Positions 52,740-62,397 are shown, counted from the first letter of the stretch. The stretch is DNA of 64,000 nucleotides from Streptococcus uberis (GCF_900475595.1 NZ_LS483397.1:219001-283000); one strand, 5' to 3'. Translations and numbers: made by a program. The notes: a model not told the origin generated them from the sequence alone.

Positions 52740-52889
52740 TTAAGATTTAAAATACCGGTATATATAGAAGACGCCACAAATAATGAGAAACAACTTAATA
52801 AGACAGATTAACCACATGAAATGATAGACAACATATACGATGACATGTGTCAGTAAAGTCCACCAAACAATCCAATTATCAAATATCAT
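52740..52889 (-). CDS. Very small two-helix membrane protein
   Basis: About 49 residues from the ATG at 52889, one base after the upstream stop codon: MIFDNWIVWWTLLTHVIVYV then a second hydrophobic helix and YRYFKS. Coding is suggested by the tight junction to the DUF4298 gene and the clean hydrophobic pattern. The ribosome-binding site is weak. Size recalls small DUF3272-like proteins, but I am not certain. Confidence 0.5.
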   Translation of the reverse strand: MIFDNWIVWWTLLTHVIVYVVYHFMWLICLIKLFLIICGVFYIYRYFKS

Positions 52890-52890
52890 A

Positions 52891-53178
52891 TCAAAGGGAT
52901 TTATACATCTTTGCAGATTGATCAAGCATTTTTTCTAAAAGGCCACTGTGTTCTACAAAGAGATTGTATAAGGTATCTTCACTAAGTATGCTGAATGCGT
53001 CAGCATCGTTTGGGGTTTGTCGACTCTCATACCAGTCGTCACTTCCGTAAAAGGCTCTTAACTGGACAAAGTCTTGATAGTTTTGCTGGTAGTTTTCGAG
53101 GGTTTCTGCAAATTGTGCTTGTATCTGGGAAAAGTGTTGATACTTTTCTTCTAAGTTTGGTAGGGTATTTTTTTCCAT
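52891..53178 (-). CDS. DUF4298 domain protein
   Basis: A 95-residue helical protein with the DUF4298 hallmark YGSDDWYESRQ near residue 47 and the ILSEDTLYNLF segment. Function unknown. It is followed immediately by a tiny membrane protein gene. Confidence 0.82.
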   Translation of the reverse strand: MEKNTLPNLEEKYQHFSQIQAQFAETLENYQQNYQDFVQLRAFYGSDDWYESRQTPNDADAFSILSEDTLYNLFVEHSGLLEKMLDQSAKMYKSL

Positions 53179-53211
53179 ATAATGCTGCTCAATTCTATGA
53201 TGTAAAGATAA

Positions 53212-53355
53212 TTAACCATTAACTTGGTAAAGTTCACAATATTGTTTAAGAGATTTTTTAAAGTCTATAGCTTCTTGCTCTGTGTCAAATTTAGTAACGG
53301 TTGGAACAGGTCTCCAACGTTTTGATTTTGTCATCGTTAAAACTTCCCAATGCAT
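53212..53355 (-). CDS. Small conserved-looking basic protein (47 residues)
   Basis: A short frame beginning MHWEVLTMTKSKRWRPVPTV and ending QYCELYQVNG. A GATGAGG site lies 6 nt before the ATG. The sequence has a beta-strand/helix pattern (TKFDTEQEAIDFKKSLKQY) like small DUF2188-type fragments. Coding rests on the good initiation site and sensible codon use. No partner or function is evident. Confidence 0.55.
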   Translation of the reverse strand: MHWEVLTMTKSKRWRPVPTVTKFDTEQEAIDFKKSLKQYCELYQVNG

Positions 53356-53619
53356 AGCAAACCTCATCGTTATCTCATTTAAGTCTATTTTTTTATAAAT
53401 ATTAATTTTAATATAACACAGTTTATAGGATACTTCAAATAGGGACCTATTATTTTTATTAATTGTTCGGAAAAATTAAAAAATCATAACCTAGATAGAT
53501 AGGCTTAGCTAGCTACTTATATGTTATAATAAAGTGACAAGTCTTATGTAAATGGTAGGTCTTTGGTACCTCTTGGTAGCAATGACAACACACGTAAATA
53601 GAGAATAAAGGAAGAAAAG

Positions 53620-54090
53620 ATGGCAAAATTTGGATTTTTATCAGTGTTAGAAGAAGAAATGGATAAACATTTTCATTATGATTATGCTATGGATTGGGAT
53701 AAGAAAAACCATGCGGTTGAAGTGACCTTTGTTTTGGAAGCTCAAAATAAGGCTGCTGTTGAGACCATTGATGATCAGGGTGAAGTTTCTCAAGAAGATA
53801 TCGTCTTTGAAGATTATGTGCTTTTCTACAATCCTGAAAAGTCACAATTTGATAAGGAAGACTACTTGATAGCCATTCCTTATGAACCCAAAAAGGGCTT
53901 GTCTCGTGAATTCATACAGTACTTTGCACAATTTCTCAACGATGTGGCGACTGAAGGGCAGGGCGATCTCATGGATTTCTTAGAAGATGACAGCAAGATT
54001 GACTTCGCTTTGGACTGGGATGCGGAAGCTTTTGAAAAAGGCAAAGCCGATTTAGAAGAAAAAGAATTCTTCGCCTATCCTCGATATTAA
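53620..54090 (+). CDS. DUF3013 family protein
   Basis: A 156-residue acidic protein (MAKFGFLSVLEEEMDKHFHYDYAMDWDKKNHAVEVTF..., ending FFAYPRY), matching the streptococcal DUF3013 family in length and composition. It starts a three-gene operon with prmA and rsmE; a TATAAT lies at 53525-53530. Function unknown. The constant link with rRNA/ribosomal-protein methyltransferases hints at a translation-related role. Confidence 0.85.
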   Translation: MAKFGFLSVLEEEMDKHFHYDYAMDWDKKNHAVEVTFVLEAQNKAAVETIDDQGEVSQEDIVFEDYVLFYNPEKSQFDKEDYLIAIPYEPKKGLSREFIQYFAQFLNDVATEGQGDLMDFLEDDSKIDFALDWDAEAFEKGKADLEEKEFFAYPRY

Positions 54091-54107
54091 TAAAGGAGTA
54101 CTGACAG

Positions 54108-55061
54108 ATGAAGACATGGCAAGAATTAACGATTACTGTGCACCGTGATGCCGAAGAAGCGGTTTCTAATATGTTGATTGAGGCGGGGAGCCAAGGGGTG
54201 GCTATCAGTGATAGTGCTGATTATTTGGGACAGCCGGATCGTTTTGGGGAAATTTTCCCAGATGTCACTCAGGATGATATGATTACGATTACTGGCTATT
54301 TTCCAGAAAGTTTTGCTATTACTGAAGTGACAGCAAGCCTTGAGAAACAAGTGGCTACCCTTAAATCAACGGGCTTAGAAACAGGTCCAGTGTCCATTGC
54401 TTCTCACGAATTGGAAGAAGAAGATTGGGCTGAAAACTGGAAAAAATATTATGAGCCAGCTCGTATTACCCATGATTTAACGATTGTGCCTTCTTGGACA
54501 GATTATGATGCAAAACCTGAAGAAAAAGTCATTAAATTGGATCCTGGAATGGCTTTTGGGACAGGGACACACCCAACCACAAAAATGAGCCTCTTTGCTT
54601 TAGAACAAGTTCTCCGTGGTGGTGAAACGGTGATTGATGTTGGAACAGGCTCTGGGGTCCTCTCCATTGCAAGTTCTCTTTTAGGTGCCAAAGAGATTTA
54701 TGCCTATGATTTGGACGATGTGGCTGTGCGGGTGGCACAAGAAAACATTGACCTAAATGCCAATACAGAAAACATTCATGTGGCTGCTGGAGATCTCCTT
54801 AAAGGTGTGACTATTCAAGCAGATGTGATTGTTGCCAATATTTTGGCAGATATTTTAATTCATTTGACAGATGATGCCTATCGTTTGGTAAAAGATGAAG
54901 GCTATCTCATCATGTCAGGCATTATTTCAGAAAAATGGCCGATGGTAAGAGCCTCGGCTGAAAAAGCAGGATTTTTCCTTGAAACGCATATGATTCAAGG
55001 TGAGTGGAATGCTTGTGTTTTCAAAAAAACAGATGATATGTCAGGAGTGATTGGTGGCTGA
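54108..55061 (+). CDS. prmA: Ribosomal protein L11 methyltransferase
   Basis: A 317-residue protein. N-terminal L11-binding domain (~1-130, with [12 protein letters not shown]) and SAM-binding domain with [32 protein letters not shown] and [12 protein letters not shown]. It trimethylates ribosomal protein L11. Its stop overlaps the rsmE start (TGATG). Confidence 0.95.
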   Translation: MKTWQELTITVHRDAEEAVSNMLIEAGSQGVAISDSADYLGQPDRFGEIFPDVTQDDMITITGYFPESFAITEVTASLEKQVATLKSTGLETGPVSIASHELEEEDWAENWKKYYEPARITHDLTIVPSWTDYDAKPEEKVIKLDPGMAFGTGTHPTTKMSLFALEQVLRGGETVIDVGTGSGVLSIASSLLGAKEIYAYDLDDVAVRVAQENIDLNANTENIHVAAGDLLKGVTIQADVIVANILADILIHLTDDAYRLVKDEGYLIMSGIISEKWPMVRASAEKAGFFLETHMIQGEWNACVFKKTDDMSGVIGG

Positions 55062-55804
55062 TGCAACAGTATTTTATGAATAGCCAAGCGCAAAGTCAGT
55101 TTCAGGTAACAGATAGAGAGACACTTAAACACATGTTTCAAGTCATGCGACTTTCTGAGGATGATCACGTAGTCATCGTTTTTAGCGACCACAGAAAACG
55201 TTTGGCTAAGGTCTTGGACAGTCAAAACCATCTTTTTGAAATTGTGGAAGAATTAGATGATAATGTGGAATTGCCAGTCCAAGTTACCATTGCCTCTGGC
55301 TTTCCCAAGGCTGATAAATTAGACTTGGTTACTCAAAAAGCTACCGAACTTGGAGCACATGCCATTTGGTCATTTCCAGCAGACTGGTCAGTGGTCAAAT
55401 GGGATGGTAAGAAGTTAGCCAAAAAGGCCGAGAAACTGGAGAAAATTGCTTTAGGCGCAGCGGAACAAAGCAAGCGGAACCTGGTTCCAGAAGTTGCCCT
55501 CTTTGAAAGGAAAGTTGATTTTTTAGCGGAGCTGTCTCACTTCGACAAAATCTTTATTGCATATGAAGAATCTGCTAAAGATGGTGAAAAAGCAGCGCTT
55601 GCCAAAGCCCTATCAAGCCTTAAAAAAGGCGATAAGATCCTCTTCATTTTTGGTCCTGAAGGGGGCATTTCACCAAAGGAGATTGCTCTTTTTGAAGGGG
55701 CGGGAGCTATTAAGGTTGGTCTAGGACCTCGGATTATGCGGACCGAAACGGCTCCTCTTTATGCTTTAAGTGCAGTCAGCTATGCTTTAGAATTGAATGC
55801 CTAG
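55061..55804 (+). CDS. rsmE: 16S rRNA (uracil-1498-N3)-methyltransferase
   Basis: A 247-residue SPOUT-family protein. N-terminal PUA-like domain (~1-70) then the knotted methyltransferase domain with ALGAAEQSKRNLVPEV, IFGPEGGISPKEI and LGPRIMRTETAPLYALS. It methylates U1498 of 16S rRNA. Confidence 0.95.
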   Translation: MQQYFMNSQAQSQFQVTDRETLKHMFQVMRLSEDDHVVIVFSDHRKRLAKVLDSQNHLFEIVEELDDNVELPVQVTIASGFPKADKLDLVTQKATELGAHAIWSFPADWSVVKWDGKKLAKKAEKLEKIALGAAEQSKRNLVPEVALFERKVDFLAELSHFDKIFIAYEESAKDGEKAALAKALSSLKKGDKILFIFGPEGGISPKEIALFEGAGAIKVGLGPRIMRTETAPLYALSAVSYALELNA

Positions 55805-55900
55805 ACAGGAATCCTTGAAAAGGGATTCTTTTTTTGTCTTGACAGTTTTTGCTTAAATGACTATTCTATTAAAAAAGAGAAAGATTGGGGTATTCTTGAC

Positions 55901-56905
55901 GTGGTTACCATAAAAGATGTTGCGCGATTGGCAGGTGTTTCACCGTCGACGGCTTCGCGTGCGATGCATGATAATGAAATGATTAGTCAGGCGACGAGAG
56001 ATAAAGTCAAAAAAGTCATGGAAGAATTGAATTATTCTCCCAATTATTCTGCACAAAATTTGGTTAAGCGTCAGTCCAATACTGTGGGCATTATCTTACC
56101 CGTAAGAGAGAGCCAAGAAGCTTTAGGAGATAATCCTTTTTTCATGCAAATTATTCAGGGTATATCAGGAATCTGTACGAAAGAAGGACAAATGGTGTCC
56201 TTGGCAACAGGACAAAAAGAAGAAGATCTGTTAAAAAATGTTCAGAATATGATTCGAAGTGGTAATGTGCGAAAATTTATCTTTTTGTATTCCAAGACTG
56301 ATGATCCCGTTTTTGACTTTATGAGAAAAGAAAAGGTTCGTTGTGTTGTTGTTGGACAACCCTATGACCAATCTCAAAAACAAGCCTATTTTGTCAACAA
56401 TCATAATCAAGAGGCTGGTAAAGATGCCACGAATTTTTTACTTGATAAAGGCTATCAAGCTATCAGCTATGTCTATACAGATATGGACGAATTGGTGCAG
56501 GCAGAGCGATATATGGGCTATGCTGAAGCGATGAAAATAAGAAATCACCAAGCGCAGTCACTAAATGTCAGTTTAGTGGATCATGAAGCATCCAAAAAAC
56601 AATTGTTGCAGCATTTAGAGCAAAGAGATGCTCAAGCATTTGTCACTAGTGATGATATGCTAGGCATTCATTTGCAACGTCTTTTAAAAGAGATTGGTCA
56701 GGAAAACAAGGCAATCATCAGCTTTAACAATTCCGTCTTAGCACAACTCGCCAACCCTGCTTTAACATCGGTTGATATTTTTCCATATTTACTGGGAGAA
56801 AGAGCAGCTAGTGTTCTTTTAAAGACGCACCAGGCCAAAGACGCCATTGACATTATCCCTCATAAAATTATTGAAAGAGAATCAACGCCCAACTTCCTAA
56901 TCTGA
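55901..56905 (+). CDS. malR: LacI-family repressor (MalR-like)
   Basis: A 334-residue regulator. LacI HTH VTIKDVARLAGVSPSTASRAM at the extreme N-terminus (split by the hinge ELNYSPNYSAQNL) and a type-I sugar-binding effector domain. The start is GTG at 55901. It is directly upstream of malT, whose promoter has a perfect LacI-type palindrome, so it most likely represses the maltose PTS gene. MalR is the closest named family I recognise; a paralogue is possible. Confidence 0.78.
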   Translation: MVTIKDVARLAGVSPSTASRAMHDNEMISQATRDKVKKVMEELNYSPNYSAQNLVKRQSNTVGIILPVRESQEALGDNPFFMQIIQGISGICTKEGQMVSLATGQKEEDLLKNVQNMIRSGNVRKFIFLYSKTDDPVFDFMRKEKVRCVVVGQPYDQSQKQAYFVNNHNQEAGKDATNFLLDKGYQAISYVYTDMDELVQAERYMGYAEAMKIRNHQAQSLNVSLVDHEASKKQLLQHLEQRDAQAFVTSDDMLGIHLQRLLKEIGQENKAIISFNNSVLAQLANPALTSVDIFPYLLGERAASVLLKTHQAKDAIDIIPHKIIERESTPNFLI

Positions 56906-56917
56906 TTAGGAAGTTTT
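56891..56917 (+). terminator. Rho-independent terminator
   Basis: AACTTCCTAATC / GATTAGGAAGTT stem with a T-rich tail, overlapping the 3' end of malR. Confidence 0.85.
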
Positions 56918-56921
56918 ATTT

Positions 56922-57004
56922 GTAGAAAACGCTTTACAAAACACTAAAAGGCGAGTATAATATGGTTTAAGAAAAGACGCAAACGTTTGCGTAAAACGTT
57001 TGCG
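56922..57004 (+). promoter_or_regulatory. malT promoter with cre-like site and MalR operator
   Basis: TTTACA (56933-56938), 17 nt, TATAAT (56956-56961). A cre-like element (GAAAACGCTTTACA) overlaps the -35. Downstream of the start point is the perfect 16-nt palindrome ACGCAAACGTTTGCGT (56977-56992), followed by a second half-like copy, AAAACGTTTGCG (56993-57004). This is a classic LacI/MalR operator position, giving combined MalR and CcpA control. Confidence 0.82.
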
Positions 57005-57044
57005 AAAGTCGTAAACGCCTGTTTATGGGAAAAGGAGATTCAGA

Positions 57045-59228
57045 ATGAAAGCATCATTCAAACAGTTTTTTTCTTTCGAATTTTGGCAAAAATTCGGAAA
57101 ATGCTTAATGGTTGTTATTGCTGTTATGCCAGCTGCTGGTTTAATGGTAAGTATCGGGAATTCTATTCCAATGATTAATCCTGATTCAGCAGTTTTGACT
57201 ACAATTGGCCATGTGACTGCCGAAATTGGTTGGGCTGTTATTGGGAATTTGCATTTATTATTTGCTCTAGCTATTGGTGGTAGTTGGGCTAAGGAACGCG
57301 CTGGAGGAGCCTTTGCTTCAGGATTAGCTTTTGTTTTGATTAACAGGATTACAGGAGCAATCTATGGCATTAATGCCACTATGTTAGCTGATCCAGATGC
57401 TAAAATCAAGAGTTTTTTGGGAACTGAAATGGTTGTCAAAAATTACTTTACCAGTGTTTTGGAATCTCCTGCTTTAAATACCGGTGTTTTTGTAGGGATT
57501 ATTGCTGGTTTTGTTGGTGCGACAGCCTATAACAAATACTATAATTATAGAAAATTACCTGAAGTACTCACTTTCTTTAACGGGAAACGTTTTGTACCTT
57601 TTGTGGTTATTTTACGCTCAACAGTGGTTGCGCTTCTTTTAGCACTTATTTGGCCAGTTATCCAATCTGGTATTAATGGCTTTGGGATGTGGATTGCTTC
57701 TTCACAAGATACGGCCCCTATTTTAGCACCTTTCTTATATGGTACATTAGAACGTCTTCTCTTACCTTTTGGTTTACATCATATGTTGACCATTCCAATG
57801 AACTATACAGCACTTGGTGGAACTTATGAAGTTATGACTGGGGCTGGTGCAGGTACAAAAGTATTTGGTCAAGATCCACTTTGGTTAGCTTGGGTTACCG
57901 ACTTAGTTGGCCTTAAGGGTGCAGGTAAAACAGAAGCTTACCATCACCTAATGGCAACCGTGACTCCAGCTCGTTTTAAAGTTGGTCAAATGATTGGTGC
58001 AACAGGTACATTGATGGGAATTGCACTTGCTATGTACCGTAATGTCGATGCTGACAAAAAAGGCAAGTACAAAATGATGTTTATTTCCGCGGCTGCTGCT
58101 GTATTCTTAACAGGGGTAACGGAACCTCTTGAGTACATGTTTATGTTTGCAGCTATGCCACTTTATGTGGTTTACGCACTTGTTCAAGGAGCTTCATTTG
58201 CCATGGCTGACCTTGTTCATCTCCGCGTTCATTCCTTTGGGAATATTGAGCTGTTAACACGTACACCTATGGCCATTAAGGCTGGCCTTGGCATGGATAT
58301 AGTCAACTTTGTTTGGGTATCTCTTCTATTTGCTGCTATCATGTATGTCATTGCAGACTTCATGATTAAGAAAATGAACCTTGCCACTGCTGGTCGACTT
58401 GGAAACTATGATGCCGATATGCTTGACGATGCTGCTCCTGCAGAAACAGGGAAAGTGGCAGATGGCAACTCTCAAACAGTTCAAATCATTAACTTACTTG
58501 GTGGCCGTGAAAACATTTCAGATGTTGATGCTTGTATGACGCGTCTACGTGTAACTGTAAAAGATGCTAACCAAGTGGGTTCAGAAGACTTATGGAAAAA
58601 AGCTGGCGCTATGGGACTTATTGTAAAAGGTAATGGTGTACAAGCTGTCTATGGTCCAAAAGCTGATATCTTAAAATCAGATATTCAAGACTTGTTGGAT
58701 TCTGGAGCAAGCATTCCCGTGTCGGATTTTAATAAGTCAGAAAAAGTTGTGGCAAGATCAGTATTTAAAGGGATTAAAGAAGACATACTTTCGGTAGCTG
58801 ACGGTCGGGTGATGTCAATTACAGAGGTTAATGATCAAGTTTTTGCTGGTAAAATGATGGGAGACGGCTTTGCTGTTGAGCCGGATTCAGGAAATATTTA
58901 TGCTCCTGTATCTGGTGTGCTAACTAGTGTTTTCCCTACCAAACACGCTTTCGGGATTTTAACTGATAATGGGCTAGAAGTCTTAGTACATGTGGGACTA
59001 GATACTGTTGCCTTAAATGGCGTACCATTCTCCCTTAAAGTATCCGAAGGCCAACGTGTTGAAGCAGGGGATTTGTTAGTTGTTGCTGACTTAGCAGCCA
59101 TTAAATCAGCTGATCGTGAAACCACGATTGTCGTCGCTTTCACAAACCAAAACGAGATTGAATCAGTGGCACTTGATGTGAGAGGTCAACAAGCAGCTAA
59201 GACAAAAGTCGCAACAGTGACACTATAA
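57045..59228 (+). CDS. malT: Maltose/glucose-type PTS EIICBA
   Basis: A 727-residue three-domain permease. EIIC of the glucose family (~1-430, with PFGLHHMLTIPMNY and TGVTEPLEYMFMF), EIIB (~475-560; active cysteine C497 in SDVDACMTRLRV) and EIIA-Glc (~580-727; phospho-histidine H649 in EVLVHVGLDTV). This domain order and sequence fit MalT, the streptococcal maltose PTS transporter. The adjacent LacI-type repressor and operator support maltose. GGAG precedes the ATG. Confidence 0.87.
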   Translation: MKASFKQFFSFEFWQKFGKCLMVVIAVMPAAGLMVSIGNSIPMINPDSAVLTTIGHVTAEIGWAVIGNLHLLFALAIGGSWAKERAGGAFASGLAFVLINRITGAIYGINATMLADPDAKIKSFLGTEMVVKNYFTSVLESPALNTGVFVGIIAGFVGATAYNKYYNYRKLPEVLTFFNGKRFVPFVVILRSTVVALLLALIWPVIQSGINGFGMWIASSQDTAPILAPFLYGTLERLLLPFGLHHMLTIPMNYTALGGTYEVMTGAGAGTKVFGQDPLWLAWVTDLVGLKGAGKTEAYHHLMATVTPARFKVGQMIGATGTLMGIALAMYRNVDADKKGKYKMMFISAAAAVFLTGVTEPLEYMFMFAAMPLYVVYALVQGASFAMADLVHLRVHSFGNIELLTRTPMAIKAGLGMDIVNFVWVSLLFAAIMYVIADFMIKKMNLATAGRLGNYDADMLDDAAPAETGKVADGNSQTVQIINLLGGRENISDVDACMTRLRVTVKDANQVGSEDLWKKAGAMGLIVKGNGVQAVYGPKADILKSDIQDLLDSGASIPVSDFNKSEKVVARSVFKGIKEDILSVADGRVMSITEVNDQVFAGKMMGDGFAVEPDSGNIYAPVSGVLTSVFPTKHAFGILTDNGLEVLVHVGLDTVALNGVPFSLKVSEGQRVEAGDLLVVADLAAIKSADRETTIVVAFTNQNEIESVALDVRGQQAAKTKVATVTL

Positions 59229-59309
59229 GGGACAGAGATAAAAAGAGTGATTTCTAAGGAAAGCTTTCCTGGTAATTGCTCTTCTTATCATTTTAAGGAG
59301 AAATGAATT

Positions 59310-60131
59310 ATGGCTAAGTTCTTAACGCTTAATACCCATTCTTGGATGGAGGCCAATGCCTTGAAGAAGTTGGTGGATTTGGCAGAACATATTTTGGCTG
59401 AGAAGTATGATGTGATTTGTTTGCAAGAAATCAATCAGTTAATTAACAGTGAACTGGCTGAGGAAGATTTCTTTTACCAGCCTATTCCAGGAACACCTGC
59501 TCTTCACAAAGACAATTTTGCCTTGCTTTTAGTGAATTATTTACAAAAGCGGGGCCAGCATTATTATTGGTCTTGGGCTTATAATCACATTGGTTATGAT
59601 ATTTATCATGAAGGCGTAGCTATTTTTTCAAAAAAACCAATCACAGCGACAGATATTTTAATGAGTCAAGTTGATGATGAGCATGATTATCATACCAGAA
59701 GGGCCTTGTTGGCCAAAACCGAGATTGATGGGAAAGAAACGGCTCTTGTTTCTCTACATATGTCGTGGTTTGGAAAGGGGTTTGAAGGGGAGTGGACTAC
59801 CTTGGAAACTGAGCTAAATGCACTAGGAATACCTTTAATGATCATGGGGGACTTTAATAATCCGACAGATTTGGAAGGGTATCAATTGATTGAAGCTAGC
59901 CCCCTTGGTTTGCGGGATAGTCATAAGGTTGCTGACAAGGTTTTTGGAGATTATAGTATTGTTGCGGATATTGATGGTTGGAAAGATAATAAAGAATCTT
60001 ATAAAGTGGACCATGCCTTTGCAAGCAAGGAGTTTGATATTCTGAGGTCTGAAATTACCTTTGAAGGTGGATCTGCTCCAGTTATTAGTGATCATTTTGG
60101 TCTTGAAGTTACAACAAAATGGAAATCATAA
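59310..60131 (+). CDS. Endonuclease/exonuclease/phosphatase family protein
   Basis: A 273-residue EEP-fold protein. Motifs: LTLNTHSW, ICLQEINQ (metal glutamate), VSLHMSWFGKGF, IMGDFNNP, and the C-terminal ISDHFGLEV with the catalytic histidine. It lies 81 nt after malT on the same strand and ends at a terminator. Substrate (nucleic acid or phospho-compound) unknown. Confidence 0.87.
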   Translation: MAKFLTLNTHSWMEANALKKLVDLAEHILAEKYDVICLQEINQLINSELAEEDFFYQPIPGTPALHKDNFALLLVNYLQKRGQHYYWSWAYNHIGYDIYHEGVAIFSKKPITATDILMSQVDDEHDYHTRRALLAKTEIDGKETALVSLHMSWFGKGFEGEWTTLETELNALGIPLMIMGDFNNPTDLEGYQLIEASPLGLRDSHKVADKVFGDYSIVADIDGWKDNKESYKVDHAFASKEFDILRSEITFEGGSAPVISDHFGLEVTTKWKS

Positions 60132-60159
60132 AAAGAGCTAAGGAAACTTAGCTCTTTTT
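60131..60159. terminator. Bidirectional terminator
   Basis: AAAAAGAGCTAAG / CTTAGCTCTTTTT stem between convergent genes. Confidence 0.88.
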
Positions 60160-60220
60160 GGGTTTCTAGAAATAAAGGTAGAGATAGGCTATCAAAAAAT
60201 AAAACTTACTCTTTTATAGT

Positions 60221-60718
60221 CTAATAATAGCCTCCGAATTGACGTTCGATTTCTTCCATGACTTTTTCAGGCTTCTGACCGGTGGTATTTAGGGTAATGT
60301 TTATCAGTGGATATCCCATTTTAAGATTGGCTTTTGTTGTCAGTCTTTGTAGAACGGTCATTTTTTTGAGATAGCTTTGCTGATCTTTGACGCTGATGCT
60401 AATAAAGGTCTGATTGAATAATGAGGTCAGTTGAATAGCTTCAATATCTTGCCAGGGGATAAAGCCGATGGCAATAGCTGTTGAATGATCGTAAACCCCT
60501 AAGTCATTAATCAATAAGATAGGTGTCTTATTGACGATTCTCTTTAGAAAGGTGATAAAACAGAGACCAAAGAAAAGAATGGTGATGACTCCAATGAACT
60601 GAATTAAAATATCAGGAATGAGACACATAAAGAAGCCGAAAAAAACAAATAGAAAAGACATTACAGCATAAAATAAGTTTCCGAGTTTATTCCTTGGAAT
60701 GATAATAGGTTCAGTCAT
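60221..60718 (-). CDS. STM3941-like membrane protein
   Basis: A 165-residue protein with two N-terminal transmembrane helices (~residues 13-33 and 37-58) and a PH-like soluble domain (~65-165, LLINDLGVYDHSTAIAIGFIPWQDIEAIQL). This plan and the IPW-D-I segment fit the STM3941 family. Function unknown. Confidence 0.75.
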   Translation of the reverse strand: MTEPIIIPRNKLGNLFYAVMSFLFVFFGFFMCLIPDILIQFIGVITILFFGLCFITFLKRIVNKTPILLINDLGVYDHSTAIAIGFIPWQDIEAIQLTSLFNQTFISISVKDQQSYLKKMTVLQRLTTKANLKMGYPLINITLNTTGQKPEKVMEEIERQFGGYY

Positions 60719-60753
60719 AGTGATTTCCTTTTTACGACTGTTGACTAGTAGCT

Positions 60754-61791
60754 TTAATCAACCATTGGACTTTTGAGGTAGGCATCCACCAGTTTTTCAG
60801 TAGCTTCAACAGAGTCACGGTGGGTGCGTTCGTATGAGTGGCTTGATTCAATGCCGGCTCCTAGGAGGGCATGTTTTACCTCGGCACCAGAGCGCATGGC
60901 AGCTGAGGCATCAGATCCATAGAATGGGTAAATGTCAAGTTTATAAGGAATGTTATTAGATTGACAGAGAGCAACCATATGTTGACGGAGTTCGTAATGG
61001 TAAGGTCCGGACGCATCTTTGACACAAATAGAGACGGTGTATTCATCTGTCGCTTGGTCATCACCCATAGCTCCCATGTCAACAGCCAAGTATTCAACAG
61101 CTTCTTTAGGGAGACTTGAATTAGCACCGTGTCCAACTTCTTCAAAGGCTGAGAAGTAGAAGTGTGTGGTGTATGGCAAGGTAACCTTATTTTCTTTATA
61201 GTCTTTAAGCAATTCAATCAGAATGGCGGCTGAAACTTTATCATCCAAATGTCGTGATTTGATAAAGCCAGATTCAGTGACCACGACACGAGGATCGAAG
61301 GAAATAAAATCACCGACTTCGATGCCCAAGGCGCGTGTTTCATCGGCAGTTCTAACCTTTTCATCCAAGCGAACTTCCATATTAGCTTGGTTGCGTTCAG
61401 CAGTTCCAGCATCTTTGTAAACATGCACGGAAGTTTGGTGGATGAGAATAGTACCAGAGATCTCTCTGCCATTTTTAGCGACGTGAACAGTACAGTTTTC
61501 GCCTTCAATGGCGTTATAGACAAAACCACCTACTAAATCCATTTTCAAACGGCCATCGGGTTTGATAGCGCGCACCATTGCACCTAAGGTATCAAGATGA
61601 GCTGTTACGACACGGTGTTTGCTATCATCTTTACCTTTTACGGAAACCATAACCCCACCTTTATGAGTACGAACAGGTTCATAGCCAAAGCTGGATAATT
61701 CAGAAGTGAGGTAGTCCATAATGGTTTTTGTAAATCCTGTTGGGGAGGGGATTTGAGTGAGTGTGGTAATGTAGTCAACGGTAGTTTTCAC
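60754..61791 (-). CDS. M42-family aminopeptidase
   Basis: About 345 residues. Metal ligands of the M42 fold are all visible: AHLDTLGAM, SRHLDDKVSA, the catalytic pair FSAFEEVGHG, VDMGAMGDD and the C-terminal SHSYERTH. The start is GTG at 61791, placed 7 nt after AGAGG. An open extension to 61815 contains that site and is rejected. These are cobalt/zinc peptidases of the glutamyl-aminopeptidase/TET type, acting on short peptides in the cytoplasm. Confidence 0.88.
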   Translation of the reverse strand: MKTTVDYITTLTQIPSPTGFTKTIMDYLTSELSSFGYEPVRTHKGGVMVSVKGKDDSKHRVVTAHLDTLGAMVRAIKPDGRLKMDLVGGFVYNAIEGENCTVHVAKNGREISGTILIHQTSVHVYKDAGTAERNQANMEVRLDEKVRTADETRALGIEVGDFISFDPRVVVTESGFIKSRHLDDKVSAAILIELLKDYKENKVTLPYTTHFYFSAFEEVGHGANSSLPKEAVEYLAVDMGAMGDDQATDEYTVSICVKDASGPYHYELRQHMVALCQSNNIPYKLDIYPFYGSDASAAMRSGAEVKHALLGAGIESSHSYERTHRDSVEATEKLVDAYLKSPMVD

Positions 61792-61879
61792 AAGATTTCC
61801 TCTTTTCATCATCAAAAATATGCTTACTTCTATTATAGCATGGGATTGCTGAAATGTGAGCTCATACTATCTTTGTGAT

Positions 61880-62338
61880 CTAGTCTTTTAGAAAGGCTTC
61901 TTTCTCAGCCACAATAATCTTGGCAAGCCTTTCAATATCTGAGATGGTTCCACGTAATTCGAAATCTCCAATCATTGGAAAACCAAAACGTTTGGCATAT
62001 TGCTTTGCTGTCAGGCAGTATTGATTATTAAAGTTTCGATTGCCAGAACCAATAATACCAAAGCAGCGCTTGTAATTATCATGAGCAGCGATGAAATCAC
62101 CTAAAGGATTGGTAAGAATTTCAATATCACCAGAATCTAAGCCGTTTCCGCCTTCGAGATAAGTCGGTAAGATGGCTACAAAGGCTTCTTCAACCGCAAA
62201 AGTTTGATGATTTAATTCCTTGATGTTTATGGTTTTTGTTTCGATATCATAGCCTTCTTTAAGGTGTTGTGATAAGCGTTTGACAAAACTGAGGGTGTTG
62301 CCACTTAGGCTGATAAAAACTACGGTTACTGTAGACAT
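61880..62338 (-). CDS. nrdI: NrdI flavodoxin (class Ib ribonucleotide reductase assembly)
   Basis: A 152-residue flavodoxin-like protein with FMN phosphate-binding loop [12 protein letters not shown] and [22 protein letters not shown] near the flavin site, the NrdI hallmark. It supplies the oxidant for the NrdF manganese cofactor. The gene stands alone here, with no nrdE/nrdF in the window. Two NrdR-like boxes lie upstream. Confidence 0.88.
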   Translation of the reverse strand: MSTVTVVFISLSGNTLSFVKRLSQHLKEGYDIETKTINIKELNHQTFAVEEAFVAILPTYLEGGNGLDSGDIEILTNPLGDFIAAHDNYKRCFGIIGSGNRNFNNQYCLTAKQYAKRFGFPMIGDFELRGTISDIERLAKIIVAEKEAFLKD

Positions 62339-62350
62339 TTGGTCTCCTTA

Positions 62351-62397
62351 TACTATATCTTGTAATACAAGGTTTAGTTTACCACAAGATATAGTTG
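62351..62397 (-). promoter_or_regulatory. Paired NrdR-like boxes upstream of nrdI
   Basis: ACTATATCTTGT (62352-62363) and its inverted counterpart ACAAGATATAGT (62384-62395) are perfect complements. Their centres are 32 bp apart, three helical turns, as in NrdR-controlled promoters. This suggests NrdR repression of nrdI. Confidence 0.65.

Noticed and set aside
53540..53590. GGTACC-like sequence before the DUF3013 gene as a T-box
   Set aside because: There is no specifier stem, no T-box bulge sequence and no terminator; the operon is not an amino-acid gene.
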